Shown here piece after piece: positions 16,901 through 24,012 of a stretch of 64,000 nt of DNA; the stretch's first letter is position 1, and the number at the start of each line of letters is the position of its first letter. The position numbers and the translations under genes were made by a program. Under the pieces are notes generated by a model, which saw only the letters and a list, made by a program, of their open reading frames with translations, was not told where the DNA came from and did no database searches. The stretch comes from Nitrospira sp. (GTDB lineage: Bacteria; Nitrospirota; Thermodesulfovibrionia; Thermodesulfovibrionales; Dissulfurispiraceae). The stretch lies in contig NSJL01000020.1 of assembly GCA_002634385.1 (NCBI GenBank), positions 1-64,000 on the forward strand, written 5' to 3'.

Positions 16901-18236
16901 AGCCGAAGGCCACCTGCTGCCGCAGAAGATCTCCGTCGAGCCGGGGAGGGATGACGGTACTTCCTTTTATCCAGACAAGGTGCTTCCGGATCCATTCGTT
17001 GTAGGGCTTCTGCTTTGCCAGTTCCTCGATGATCTCCTCCGTACGGCGCAATTCCCCCCGGGTGAGGTCGACGAGGAGGGTCTCGCCGGGTCCCAGCCTC
17101 CCTTTTTCCCGTACCTCCCTGTTTCCGAGATCGATCATCCCCGTTTCGGAGCCGATGATGAGAATATCGTCCCCGGTTACCGTGTAGCGCAGGGGCCTGA
17201 GCCCGTTCCTGTCGAGGTGCGCCCCTACCGTGTCGTCGTCACTGAAAACGAGGGCGGCGGGACCGTCCCAGGGCCTCATAAGAAAGGACTGATACTGGAA
17301 GAAGGCGCGTGCCTCCTCGCTCAGGGGGGCATGCTCCCAAGCGGGGGGCACGCACCGGTTGATCGCATGGGCCGCCGGGAGGCCGGAGAGGACGAGGAGT
17401 TCCACGATCCTGTCCAGCGATGCCGAATCGCTCTCCTCGAGGGAAACGAGGGGACTGAGCAGCTTTGCATCATCGCCCAGCAGTTCATGCCGTATGTCAT
17501 GTTCGAGAGTGAGCATCCAGTTCCGGTTCCCCTGGATGGTGTTGATCTCCCCGTTGTGGGCCAGGACCCTGAAGGGCTGTGACATGTTCCATTCCGGGGA
17601 GGTATTGGTGGAAAACCGCTGGTGAAAAATGCAGAAAGCGGACTCGTAGTCTCGGCGGGTGAGGTCGGGGTAGAAGTCCGCCAGCCTGTTGGCCATGAGC
17701 AATCCCTTATAGACAATGGTTTTCGAGGAAAGGGAGGAAACATATACCTCTTTGCCCAGCTTTCTCTCGATAGCGCGCCGTGCAAGGTACAGGTGAATTT
17801 CCCGCTTCTGTGGTGATACGGCGGCAGTATCCAGGAGGAGATGCATGATAGCAGGCTTTGTAGCGCGGGACGACCGTCCGAGAGCGTCGTCACGGGTGGG
17901 CACCTGCCGCCATCCCAGGGAGACAAGGCCGTGTCCGGCGAGAATCTGTTCGATCTCCTTCCGCCTCTCTGCGTACAGGAAGAAGACGCCGACGGCAAGG
18001 TCTCCCTCGGGGGGGTGGAATCCGGCGTCCCGTATTTCCCGGGCGAAGAGCTCCCGGGGTATCTGGGTAAGGACCCCCGCACCGTCTCCCGTCTTTCCGT
18101 CGGCACCGATGGCGCCCCGGTGGGTGAGGTTCGCCAGCGCCTCCACTCCCCATTGTACGACGGCATGGCTCCTGGTCCCCTTGATGGCACAAACGAAGCC
18201 GATACCGCACGATCCTGATGCCGAAGCAGTATGCAT
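13905..18236 (-). CDS. gltB: Glutamate synthase, large (alpha) subunit
   Basis: 1443 aa. Makes glutamate from glutamine and 2-oxoglutarate. A short propeptide precedes the nucleophile Cys in SCGIGFV (residue 10), so the mature enzyme starts with Cys for the N-terminal glutaminase. LTHRGAIGADGKTGDGAG follows. The FMN synthase domain includes EAHETIAEACNRLGIRSNSGEGGED and QIASGRFGV; the [3Fe-4S] cluster Cys are in CVLARQCHLNTCPKGI (near residue 1085). A GXGXG beta-helix closes the protein (VVLGDTGDNIGAGMTGG). AAAGGGGAG lies before the ATG. No small subunit gltD lies nearby, so electrons must come from elsewhere; the hybrid kinase operon lies 130 bp downstream. Confidence 0.97.
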   Translation of the reverse strand: MHTASASGSCGIGFVCAIKGTRSHAVVQWGVEALANLTHRGAIGADGKTGDGAGVLTQIPRELFAREIRDAGFHPPEGDLAVGVFFLYAERRKEIEQILAGHGLVSLGWRQVPTRDDALGRSSRATKPAIMHLLLDTAAVSPQKREIHLYLARRAIERKLGKEVYVSSLSSKTIVYKGLLMANRLADFYPDLTRRDYESAFCIFHQRFSTNTSPEWNMSQPFRVLAHNGEINTIQGNRNWMLTLEHDIRHELLGDDAKLLSPLVSLEESDSASLDRIVELLVLSGLPAAHAINRCVPPAWEHAPLSEEARAFFQYQSFLMRPWDGPAALVFSDDDTVGAHLDRNGLRPLRYTVTGDDILIIGSETGMIDLGNREVREKGRLGPGETLLVDLTRGELRRTEEIIEELAKQKPYNEWIRKHLVWIKGSTVIPPRLDGDLLRQQVAFGYTEEELRNQLRAMAETGREMTFSMGDDTPLPPLAEKPQLLFRYFKQRFSQVTNPPIDYIRERSVMSLRMNAGYKRNFLHEKPESARRVQLDSPLLLESTLKEIEKQTTITFERIPTTFSCSASLPFLSDALRSLQNTVINAAKRGIELVILSDIDITRRHAALPSLLALSAAFKALQRERLANRTSIVVETGEARDIHHVACLIGYGATAVYPWLVFRTLYDLCSRGEIALPFEQAALNYKRAVEDGLLKVMARMGISTLNSYHGAQLFDSICLNREVVNEFFTRTPVSIEADGLNEIEGSLLIRHNNGYEVQEPVLEYGGELRHRREGEWHSWSAPTVIAMNRFIKSPGEETYRSYSRTAAERPVYLRDLLSYKRGNPVPLKEVEPEESILKRFFSGAMSVGALSPEAHETIAEACNRLGIRSNSGEGGEDPVRYGGIRNSAIKQIASGRFGVTPAYIASARELEIKIAQGAKPGEGGHLPAAKVTPYIAMLRHCKPYIPLISPPPHHDIYSIEDLAQLINDLKEVNPEAKVCVKLVAEAGVGTIAAGVAKAYADIVQISGCEGGTGASPIGSIKCAGNYWETGLSETQRVLMENGLRQRIRVRVDGGIRTGRDVVIAALLGAEEFGFGTATMVACGCVLARQCHLNTCPKGITSQDERLRGKFSGRVEGVLRYFTAVAHEVREILSRMGVRSLGEIIGNTALLHTAPAGPHPAARRIRLNASFGAYPGGPKTCSQERNDNPTLHLSLNRRLVEDLLPFIEKAEGVEREYVIRNVDRSIPASLNYHISLRYRDAGLPDTTLRLTFRGTAGQSFGAFNHRGLSLTLIGEANDYVGKGMFGGRIVIRPSSGRDAHRKVIVGNTVLYGAIGGEFFAAGKAGERFGVRNSGAIAVVEGAGHHLCEYMTRGTVVVLGDTGDNIGAGMTGGAIYWYDESGRAGEKMNRYYVTASGIATEGEANELKLLLEKHYRYTESARARALLADFETSLRHFVRIAPPAP

Positions 18237-18328
18237 GAGCTCCCCTTTCGGAAGCTAGGGTAGTACGCCTTACTTACATTCTACCAGATAGCGCCGGGAT
18301 TGAAAGGGTATTGCAGGCAGGAAAAACA

Positions 18329-18360
18329 AAAAAGGCCCTCCCGGAGAACGGGAGGGCCTC
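18329..18360 (-). terminator. Intrinsic terminator of the cold-shock gene
   Basis: On the minus strand the stem AGGCCCTCCCG-TTCT-CCGGGAGGGCCT is followed by a T run. It lies 17 bp after the csp stop codon. Confidence 0.9.
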
Positions 18361-18376
18361 AGTGGAATTCTTGTTG

Positions 18377-18577
18377 TTACTGCTTTACGACGTTGATTGC
18401 CTTGGGGCCTTTCGGACCCTTTTCGACATCGAAGCTGACTCTGTCACCCTCGGCAAGGGATTTGAACCCGTTGCCCTGGATGGAAGTGTGGTGAACAAAG
18501 ACATCGGTGCCGTCTTCTCTGGTAATAAAGCCGAACCCTTTGGAGTCATTGAACCACTTTACTGTGCCCTGAGCCAT
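18377..18577 (-). CDS. Cold-shock protein (CspA family)
   Basis: 66 aa single-stranded nucleic-acid-binding OB fold. RNP1 (KGFGFIT) and RNP2 (DVFVHHTSI) are intact, as is the start [11 protein letters not shown]. The start at 18577 follows AAGGAGGT with 8-nt spacing; the longer frame to 18721 covers the leader and is not coding. The gene is monocistronic, with its own promoter, a leader of about 108 nt containing a terminator-like hairpin, and a strong terminator. Confidence 0.97.
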   Translation of the reverse strand: MAQGTVKWFNDSKGFGFITREDGTDVFVHHTSIQGNGFKSLAEGDRVSFDVEKGPKGPKAINVVKQ

Positions 18578-18624
18578 CGCCTGTACCTCCTTGTTGTAAA
18601 AATGGAATCTCAGAACTCCTGAAC

Positions 18625-18658
18625 AAAAAGGCCACAAAGCTAAAAGTCTTTGTGGCCT
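18625..18658 (-). promoter_or_regulatory. Terminator-like hairpin in the cold-shock leader
   Basis: A perfect 11-bp stem AGGCCACAAAG / CTTTGTGGCCT (18658-18648 with 18639-18629) with an 8-nt loop is followed by TTTTG in the csp direction. It lies between the predicted csp promoter and its ribosome-binding site. It can serve as an attenuator for csp, as the terminator of the upstream reductase gene, or both. Confidence 0.7.
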
Positions 18659-18691
18659 CGCAAGGGCAAAAACTTCTGAAACTCTATTGAT

Positions 18692-18721
18692 ATAATAGCA
18701 TCTCCCCGAATCCTCCGTCAA
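18692..18721 (-). promoter_or_regulatory. Promoter of the cold-shock gene
   Basis: TTGACG (18721-18716), an 18-nt spacer and TATTAT (18697-18692). Predicted transcription start near 18685. Confidence 0.65.
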
Positions 18722-18760
18722 ATGAAATGTAGAGCCGGAATCGGGCGGGAGGAAAAGGGA

Positions 18761-19675
18761 TCATTCGAGGAAATATGCCATTTTCTTGCGCTCAATGAGC
18801 CTCTTGTTGAGCTCGATGGCCGCCACCGCCCCTTCCCCCGCTGCAATGACCACCTGGTCATGGCCGGTATTGAGTGGCCCCACGATATACAGCCCGCTCA
18901 GGGAGGACTCGTAATGCGGGTCGGTGATGAAGTATCCCCCGGGGTTTCTTTTCAAAGGCAGGCCGGAAAGGAAATCATCATTCCTATGATACCCGTAGGT
19001 GGACATGATCACCTCACAGGCGATACGGTGCCCATTGTCCAGTTCGACGGCCTCGAGGTTCTCTTTGCCGACCAGCCGTACCGGGCGGCCCGCAACAAAA
19101 CGTATGTTTTCATCTTTCAGCTCCTCTTCGTATTCAGGAGGTATGCGGGGGGAATCGAGGATGACGGTGATGTCCGGGGTATACATCTCCCTCATGGCGA
19201 AGGCGTGGTTGACCGCTTCGATATCGTTTCCGAGGATGACCATTTTTTTCCCGGTGGTCCGGTAGCCGTCGCAGTCGACACAGGTGAAGAAGCTGGTGCC
19301 GAAGAAGGAGTAGAGGTTCTCCACGGGCGGCAGTATGTCGTACACCCCGGAAGAAACGATGACGAAGAGAGAGTGATAAACGTCCTTTTCAGTCTGCACC
19401 TCGAAATGATCCCGCTTTGTCACGGAGGTGACCTTCCCCTTTTCGATTTTCACCCCGAAGCTCTTTGCCTGCTCCATGCCCTTCGTGATGATCTCCTCTC
19501 CGGTGATCAGTTTCTGACTGAGGAAATTCTCGATGTGTTTCGCATGCCATGTCCTGCCTCCGGTCCTGTCGATGAGGAGGACATCCCTGCGGTATCTTCC
19601 CAGATAGATGGCGGCCTGGAGTCCCCCGGGTCCGGCGCCGATAATGATACTGTCATATATTCTCTTTTCCGCCAT
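18761..19675 (-). CDS. Thioredoxin-reductase-like FAD/NAD(P) oxidoreductase
   Basis: 304 aa. FAD site IIIGAGPGGLQAAIYLGR near the N terminus, redox pair CVDC in FTCVDCDGYR (about 135-138) where classical enzymes have CATC, a second nucleotide site VILGNDIEAVNHA that lacks the full GxGxxA pattern, and the closing IVGPLNTGHDQVVIAAGEGAVAAI. Because the NADPH site is altered, it may use another donor such as ferredoxin, or act on another disulfide partner. AAAGGGGGG precedes the ATG. It is probably co-transcribed with the aldo/keto reductase 83 bp upstream. Confidence 0.88.
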   Translation of the reverse strand: MAEKRIYDSIIIGAGPGGLQAAIYLGRYRRDVLLIDRTGGRTWHAKHIENFLSQKLITGEEIITKGMEQAKSFGVKIEKGKVTSVTKRDHFEVQTEKDVYHSLFVIVSSGVYDILPPVENLYSFFGTSFFTCVDCDGYRTTGKKMVILGNDIEAVNHAFAMREMYTPDITVILDSPRIPPEYEEELKDENIRFVAGRPVRLVGKENLEAVELDNGHRIACEVIMSTYGYHRNDDFLSGLPLKRNPGGYFITDPHYESSLSGLYIVGPLNTGHDQVVIAAGEGAVAAIELNKRLIERKKMAYFLE

Positions 19676-19758
19676 GTTCCCCCCTTTCGAGTATACGGAC
19701 GGTAGTACCCCTTCTTAAGGGCTTTTTCCTGTTGGTGATTTCGCGGCCGGCAGCGGTA

Positions 19759-20592
19759 TCACCGCTTATAGTACATAAGCTGCTGCGCAAAGGGAGCGGT
19801 TTCCGCGATAAGATCGTGTGTCTCCTTGTCGGACAGGTGAATGAAAGAGTGCGCGAAGGAGACGTTTTCTTCCAATTGCTGCAGGGTGTCGCAGCCGATG
19901 ACCGCAGTGGCAATTGCCTGGGAGAGGGCGAAATGCAGAAAAGGCTCCATGCTGCTGTACCAGGGCAGCCTCTCCGCCAAGCCGCGAAAATAGACCTTCA
20001 TCCCGATGACGCCCATCTCTTTTTCCCGTGCCAGGGGGATCACCGTATCGATGAAGCTATTATAGGCAGGCTCGGCGGGATTAACCGGAAGGAGCACGGT
20101 GTCGAAGGGGAAGATCCCGATGCACCGCTGTATGATCAGGGGATCATGGTGCCCGGTCACCCCGATGAAACGGGTCATCCCCTTCTCCTGTGCGGTAACG
20201 AAGGCTTCGATTGCTCCCCCCGGGCCGAATATCTCGCCGATTTCCTCGTCGGTCCTGACATCATGCACCTGCCAGAGATCGAGATGGTCGGTATTCATGT
20301 TCCTCAGGGTTGCCTGGAGATGGAGCAGTGCGCCCTTCCTGTCCCGTGCATGGGACTTGCTGGCGAGGAATACCTCCCTGCGCCTTTCTTTCAGCGCCTT
20401 GCCGTAATAGGACTCGCTTCCGGAATACGCCCGCGCCGACTCGCAGTAGGTGATGCCGAGGTCCAGCGCCCTGTTGATGAGGGAATACGCTTCTTTTTCA
20501 TAGTCCAGGGTCCGGAGGATCCCCTCGCCCCCCAGCCCCAGGATGGTGACCCTCTCTCCTGTTCTTCCCAGCTTTCTCTTCTCAATACTCAT
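19759..20592 (-). CDS. Aldo/keto reductase
   Basis: 277 aa TIM-barrel NADPH oxidoreductase. The start KRKLGRTGERVTILGLGGEGI is typical. Of the catalytic tetrad, Tyr (ARAYSGSE), Lys (LASKSHAR) and His (WQVHDV) are present; the usual Asp in FDTA-x-x-Y appears as Glu (CESARAY). The C-terminal IGVTGHHDP and AVIGCDTLQQLEENV segments bind the cofactor. Substrate unknown. Its ATG follows a -10 box by 6 nt with no ribosome-binding site, so the mRNA is probably leaderless. Confidence 0.88.
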   Translation of the reverse strand: MSIEKRKLGRTGERVTILGLGGEGILRTLDYEKEAYSLINRALDLGITYCESARAYSGSESYYGKALKERRREVFLASKSHARDRKGALLHLQATLRNMNTDHLDLWQVHDVRTDEEIGEIFGPGGAIEAFVTAQEKGMTRFIGVTGHHDPLIIQRCIGIFPFDTVLLPVNPAEPAYNSFIDTVIPLAREKEMGVIGMKVYFRGLAERLPWYSSMEPFLHFALSQAIATAVIGCDTLQQLEENVSFAHSFIHLSDKETHDLIAETAPFAQQLMYYKR

Positions 20593-20607
20593 AAAAAGAT
20601 TTTAGCA
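20593..20607 (-). promoter_or_regulatory. Extended -10 promoter, predicted leaderless start
   Basis: Minus strand: TGC-TAAAAT (20607-20599) followed by 6 nt (CTTTTT) and the ATG at 20592. Confidence 0.5.
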
Positions 20608-20685
20608 GATATGGAGCTGGAGGAAAAGGCGGAGAGAGGCAGAGGAAGACAGGAAAGCACAGGAAAAGCACTGTGCAGACACACC

Positions 20686-21330
20686 CTAAGGAGACCAGGG
20701 AGGAGGACGCCGGATGCTCCGCCTGTGGCAGGGGATTCGGATGTAGTCCTTGAGCTGCCATCTGAAGTCGTCGATGCTCAGGAAGTGTATCGCCATGCAG
20801 CCGGTGCTCAGGGCATTTTCGATGTTTTCAGCGGAATCATCCACGAAGAGGGCTTCCGGGGGAAGAATGCCCAGGGCCGAGAAGGTGTCGACGAAGACCG
20901 AGGGGTCACGTTTGCTCTTCCCGAGCTTGAATGAATTGTATACCTTATCGAAGAGATGATAGAAGGGGGTCCTTTGTTCAATCTCGTCGAGCCAATTCGT
21001 CTGATCGCTCAGCAGCGCGACAATCAGGCCGGAAGAACGGAGCCTCTCTACCTCTTCCACCATTGCCGGCCGGAGGACAAACCGGGAGAGGATCTCCTCC
21101 CTGAGCTCACCGTCGCCCCCGGAGATCTTCGTTTTCTCCCGCACGATGGTCCAGAAGGCATGTTCCTCCAATGCGCCGGTCACATAGCCGGTCTCATAGA
21201 TGAGCTCGCGGACACACCGGAAAAAGTGGCCGGGATCCAGGCCGTTTCTCCGGGCGATGGCATGCAGCCCCTGCCGGAACCCTTCTTCCGCGATGACCCC
21301 CCCGAAATCGAATACGACTGCTTTCAGCAT
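20686..21330 (-). CDS. HAD-superfamily hydrolase (subfamily IA)
   Basis: 214 aa. Motif I VVFDFGGVI supplies the nucleophile Asp (the second Asp of DxD is Gly, as in the YihX-like branch), motif II is LLSDQTN, motif III the Lys in FKLGKSKRDPSVF, and motif IV LFVDDSAENI. A helical cap occupies about residues 15-90. Such enzymes are small-molecule phosphatases or dehalogenase-like hydrolases; the substrate cannot be told. The basic C-terminal tail (HRRSIRRPPPWSP) is unusual and may reflect read-out into intergenic DNA. Confidence 0.85.
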   Translation of the reverse strand: MLKAVVFDFGGVIAEEGFRQGLHAIARRNGLDPGHFFRCVRELIYETGYVTGALEEHAFWTIVREKTKISGGDGELREEILSRFVLRPAMVEEVERLRSSGLIVALLSDQTNWLDEIEQRTPFYHLFDKVYNSFKLGKSKRDPSVFVDTFSALGILPPEALFVDDSAENIENALSTGCMAIHFLSIDDFRWQLKDYIRIPCHRRSIRRPPPWSP

Positions 21331-21375
21331 TTCTCCGGCGTCTCCTTCTGCTCACACGACCTGGACTGTATAAAA

Positions 21376-21384
21376 ATTATAGCA
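21376..21384 (-). promoter_or_regulatory. Extended -10 promoter of the HAD gene
   Basis: Minus strand: TGC-TATAAT, predicted start near 21370, about 40 nt before the ATG. Confidence 0.55.
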
Positions 21385-21410
21385 AAAAAAGAGAGAGCCT
21401 CCGTTCTAAA

Positions 21411-21588
21411 GGCAGAGTAAAAGCGGAATGAGACAGAGGTGAAGCAGAAAAAGCAGAATGAGGCAGATAACTACAGAGTGAGACAGAAAAGGGAAAACAG
21501 CAGTTCCTTGTCTCTCTGTTCTTATTCCTGTCTTTACCTGTCTTATTCTGCTTCACTCTGCTGTATCCTGTCTTGCTCTGTCCTTTAT
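21411..21588. repeat. Palindromic element C (purine arm / pyrimidine arm)
   Basis: The left half is built of purine-rich units such as GCAGAGTAAA, GAGACAGAGG and AGTGAGACAG; the right half has the matching CTGTCTTT, CTTCACTCTG and CTGTCTTG units. The composition closely follows element B. It separates the HAD gene from the sod promoter, which starts right at its right end. Confidence 0.75.
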
Positions 21589-21616
21589 TTGACATTTGGA
21601 CTGGTTTTGGTAGTAT
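21589..21616 (+). promoter_or_regulatory. Promoter of the superoxide dismutase gene
   Basis: TTGACA at 21589-21594, a 16-nt spacer and TAGTAT at 21611-21616. An alternative -10 is TATTAA at 21614. Leader of about 80 nt. Confidence 0.55.
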
Positions 21617-21701
21617 TAAATGTAGTATCGCCATGATTCGGGCTTGATAATAATCGTGAAAAAGAATAGAATTTCCAAAATGTTCATCCAAAGGAGGGCT
21701 T

Positions 21702-22280
21702 ATGTCGTATACGGCGAAAGACTATGGAAAGCTCATCGGCATGGAGGGGTTCAGCGAGACTCTTCTGAAGAACCACTTCACACTCTACCAGGGATACGTC
21801 ACCAATACCAACAAGGTTCTGGATGCCCTTGCCGGGATGTTGCAGGAGGGAAAGACGGCCACCCCGGAATATGCCGAACTGAAGAGAAGGCTCGGTTGGG
21901 AGTTTGACGGCATGAGGCTCCATGAGTATTATTTCGAGAATCTGGGCGGAAAAGGGGGGATCGACCGGAACGGGAAGCTTGCCAATAAGATGGCGGAGGA
22001 TTTCGGAAGCTACGAGGCATGGGAGAAGGACTTCAAGGCGACAGGCTCCATGCGCGGGATCGGGTGGGCGGTTCTCTATCAGGACACCGTCAGCGGCAGA
22101 TTGATCAATTTCTGGATCAACGAGCATGATGTAGCCCATCCCGCTGGATGCAACCCCATTCTGATCATGGATGTTTTCGAGCATGCCTTCATGATCGATT
22201 ACGGGCTCAAGAGGCCCGACTACATAGAGGCTTTTTTCAAGAATATCGACTGGAGCGCGGCGGAAGGGCGTCTCGGCTAG
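21702..22280 (+). CDS. sodB: Iron/manganese superoxide dismutase
   Basis: 192 aa, cytosolic, no signal peptide. It converts superoxide to hydrogen peroxide and oxygen. The four metal ligands are visible: His in LLKNHFTLYQGYV, His in MRLHEYYFENL, and Asp and His in IMDVFEHAFMIDYG. Fe versus Mn cannot be settled by eye. AAAGGAGG precedes the ATG by 6 nt. A terminator-like hairpin follows directly. The gene suits an organism that meets oxygen at least occasionally. Confidence 0.95.
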   Translation: MSYTAKDYGKLIGMEGFSETLLKNHFTLYQGYVTNTNKVLDALAGMLQEGKTATPEYAELKRRLGWEFDGMRLHEYYFENLGGKGGIDRNGKLANKMAEDFGSYEAWEKDFKATGSMRGIGWAVLYQDTVSGRLINFWINEHDVAHPAGCNPILIMDVFEHAFMIDYGLKRPDYIEAFFKNIDWSAAEGRLG

Positions 22281-22297
22281 ATAAGGAAACAGGAAAG

Positions 22298-22345
22298 CCC
22301 CCCTTCCTTTTCCCTTCCGGGGAGGGAAGGGGGGTATGTTTTTCC
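22298..22345 (+). terminator. Intrinsic terminator after sod, abutting the next start codon
   Basis: Stem CCCCCCTTCC (22298-22307) / GGAAGGGGGG (22325-22334), then TATGTTTTT. The T run ends 2 nt before the ATG at 22346, so the hairpin also covers where the next gene's ribosome-binding site would be. Confidence 0.7.
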
Positions 22346-22642
22346 ATGGAGCGCAGTATCGGTGAGGATCGGGTGGCTCTTAATATAAAGGAAATAAAAG
22401 AGATTGCGGAAAAGTTCACTCCCGAGCAGATTGAAGGATGTATCCATCAGCAGATACGGACCGGCTCCAATGTCTGCCTGGACAGCCGGCCCACGGAAGA
22501 GATTGTGAACGAGCTTTCCAAGGCGGAGTTCGTGAGGAAGCTGATGCAGCGGGGCGTGAGCCTTCCCGAAGCGCTCCGCGAGCTTGCGAAGCAGATCAGG
22601 CTGATGCAGGCGGGCTTTGAGGGAAACGGGGAGGAGGAATAA
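22346..22642 (+). CDS. Small conserved-looking helical protein, function unknown
   Basis: 98 aa, acidic and almost wholly helical (IKEIKEIAEKFTPEQIEGCIHQQ; SKAEFVRKLMQRGVSLPEALRELAKQIRLMQ). Two Cys (EGCIH, NVCLD) are 15 residues apart. I recognise no named domain. The start at 22346 is the first Met of the well-patterned part; the longer frame from 22148 overlaps sod. It is followed at 15 bp by another unknown gene and then by a phosphoribosyltransferase, so the three look like one operon. Confidence 0.7.
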   Translation: MERSIGEDRVALNIKEIKEIAEKFTPEQIEGCIHQQIRTGSNVCLDSRPTEEIVNELSKAEFVRKLMQRGVSLPEALRELAKQIRLMQAGFEGNGEEE

Positions 22643-22657
22643 AAGGAGGTGGCGCGC

Positions 22658-23104
22658 ATGCCCCATGCGGGGCTGATGGATGCGGATGCATTGGGACCTG
22701 AGGAGGCGGCGTTGCAGCAGGCGAAGCTGCACATACGGGCGGGGAAGCGAAGGCTGCGACAGGGCAAAATAGCCGCCGGTGTGGTGACCCTCTATGATGC
22801 CCTGTTCAATGCGATGCAGTGGTATATTTTCGCTCCCGAACGCAGGGGACCGTTGTCTATCGACTCCGGCGATGATCTCGACAACGAGGTGACTGTTTAC
22901 GCTATCCTGACGCGGTCGGGGGTGCTCGATGGGCGTTTCGATTACGCCGTCTTCGCCGCCCTGGTGGAGGAGGCCCTGCACAAGGAACTGCCGGGATACG
23001 ATTATTCAGGTATGCTGGAGGGTCTGGAATCGGTGTTTACGCAATTGGGGGTCATGCCTTTCGACGAGGGCCGGTTGCCTCCGGAAGATCCCTCGACCTA
23101 TTGA
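22658..23104 (+). CDS. Conserved hypothetical helical protein
   Basis: 148 aa. The ATG at 22658 follows AAAGGAGGT by 7 nt. The first half contains a TPR-like helical hairpin (LQQAKLHIRAGKRRLRQGKIAAGVVTLYDALFNAMQWYI), the second a helix pair (FDYAVFAALVEEALHKELPGYDYSGMLEGLESVF). No catalytic motif seen. It sits 15 bp from both neighbours, in an apparent operon with 22346 and 23120. Confidence 0.75.
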   Translation: MPHAGLMDADALGPEEAALQQAKLHIRAGKRRLRQGKIAAGVVTLYDALFNAMQWYIFAPERRGPLSIDSGDDLDNEVTVYAILTRSGVLDGRFDYAVFAALVEEALHKELPGYDYSGMLEGLESVFTQLGVMPFDEGRLPPEDPSTY

Positions 23105-23119
23105 CGGAAAGGACCGCCG

Positions 23120-23824
23120 ATGGCCTCCCTTATCGAAGACAGTTCCCTGCGGGACAGGGTGCGTGTCTTTGCCGACCGGACCGATGCGGGAAAGAGGCTC
23201 GCCTCCCTGCTTGCCGGATATGGGGTTCCCTCCAGGGATTCCGGCGGGGACTCCGGCGGAATCGTTTTCGCTATCCCTGCAGGAGGGGTGCCGGTGGCCG
23301 CCGAAATCGCCTCTGCACTGCGTCTTTCCCTTGAGCTGCTCATCACCCGCAAGCTGCAGATCCCCTACAATCCCGAGGCCGGATTCGGCGCCGTTACCCC
23401 GGATGGAGAGGTGGTTTTCAACGAGGACCTGATGCGATATCTGAAATTGTCCGGGGACGATATAAGGAAGGCGGTGGAGAGGACCATGGAAAATATCAGG
23501 CAGCGGGAGCAGTTGTTCCGTCAGGGGCGGCCCTATCCCGAGGTCAGGGGGAAGACGGTCCTTGTGGTGGACGACGGGCTCGCATCGGGGTTCACGATGC
23601 GCGCCGCAGTCCGTTTTCTCCGGAAATCGTCTCCGGGAAGGGTCGTTGTGGCCGTGCCCACCGGACTGGAGAGTACCCTCCGGCGAATCATGCAGGATGC
23701 GGCCGAGGTGGTATGCCTGAATGTGAGAACGGGGGTGCCCTTCGCCGTGGCGGCGGCATACCGGAAGTGGCACGACCTGACCGATGCGGATGTCCTGAAC
23801 CTGATCCATAAATTCGGGACATAA
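23120..23824 (+). CDS. Phosphoribosyltransferase-domain protein
   Basis: 234 aa. The type I PRTase fold is marked by IVFAIPAGGVPVAAEIASAL, LITRKLQIPYNPEAGFGA and the PRPP-binding loop VLVVDDGLASGFTM (about residues 150-163). The same architecture occurs in the stand-alone 'predicted phosphoribosyltransferase' family next to stress or erythromycin-esterase-like genes; the acceptor is unknown. The last codons and the TAA stop lie inside an inverted repeat, so the C-terminal KFGT is repeat-encoded. Confidence 0.88.
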   Translation: MASLIEDSSLRDRVRVFADRTDAGKRLASLLAGYGVPSRDSGGDSGGIVFAIPAGGVPVAAEIASALRLSLELLITRKLQIPYNPEAGFGAVTPDGEVVFNEDLMRYLKLSGDDIRKAVERTMENIRQREQLFRQGRPYPEVRGKTVLVVDDGLASGFTMRAAVRFLRKSSPGRVVVAVPTGLESTLRRIMQDAAEVVCLNVRTGVPFAVAAAYRKWHDLTDADVLNLIHKFGT

Positions 23825-23886
23825 TACTAGATTTAATTCTCTCCCCCCCGCTGTTTTCTCCGGAAATTAGTATTATGTCCCTAATT
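23811..23886. repeat. Inverted repeat overlapping the PRTase stop codon
   Basis: AATTCGGGACATAATACTAG (23811-23830) and the complement of AATTAGGGACATAATACTAA (23886-23867) differ at two positions over 20 bp. The GGGACATAATACT core resembles the ends of small REP-like elements linked to IS200/IS605-type transposases. No transposase is present. Confidence 0.8.
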
Positions 23887-23909
23887 AGTCTGATTTTAGT
23901 ATGGTACGG

Positions 23910-23937
23910 TTGCTTTTTCCCGGTGGGATGCTACAAT
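23910..23937 (+). promoter_or_regulatory. Promoter of the P460/DUF305/propeller operon
   Basis: TTGCTT (23910-23915), 16-nt spacer, TGC-extended TACAAT (23932-23937). Predicted start near 23944, leader about 69 nt. Confidence 0.55.
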
Positions 23938-24012
23938 TGAAAGTATCCGGTATCATTGTCGACTGCAGGCGTTTTATCCAGTAAAAACAATAATATTTTA
24001 AGGAGGTGTCCC

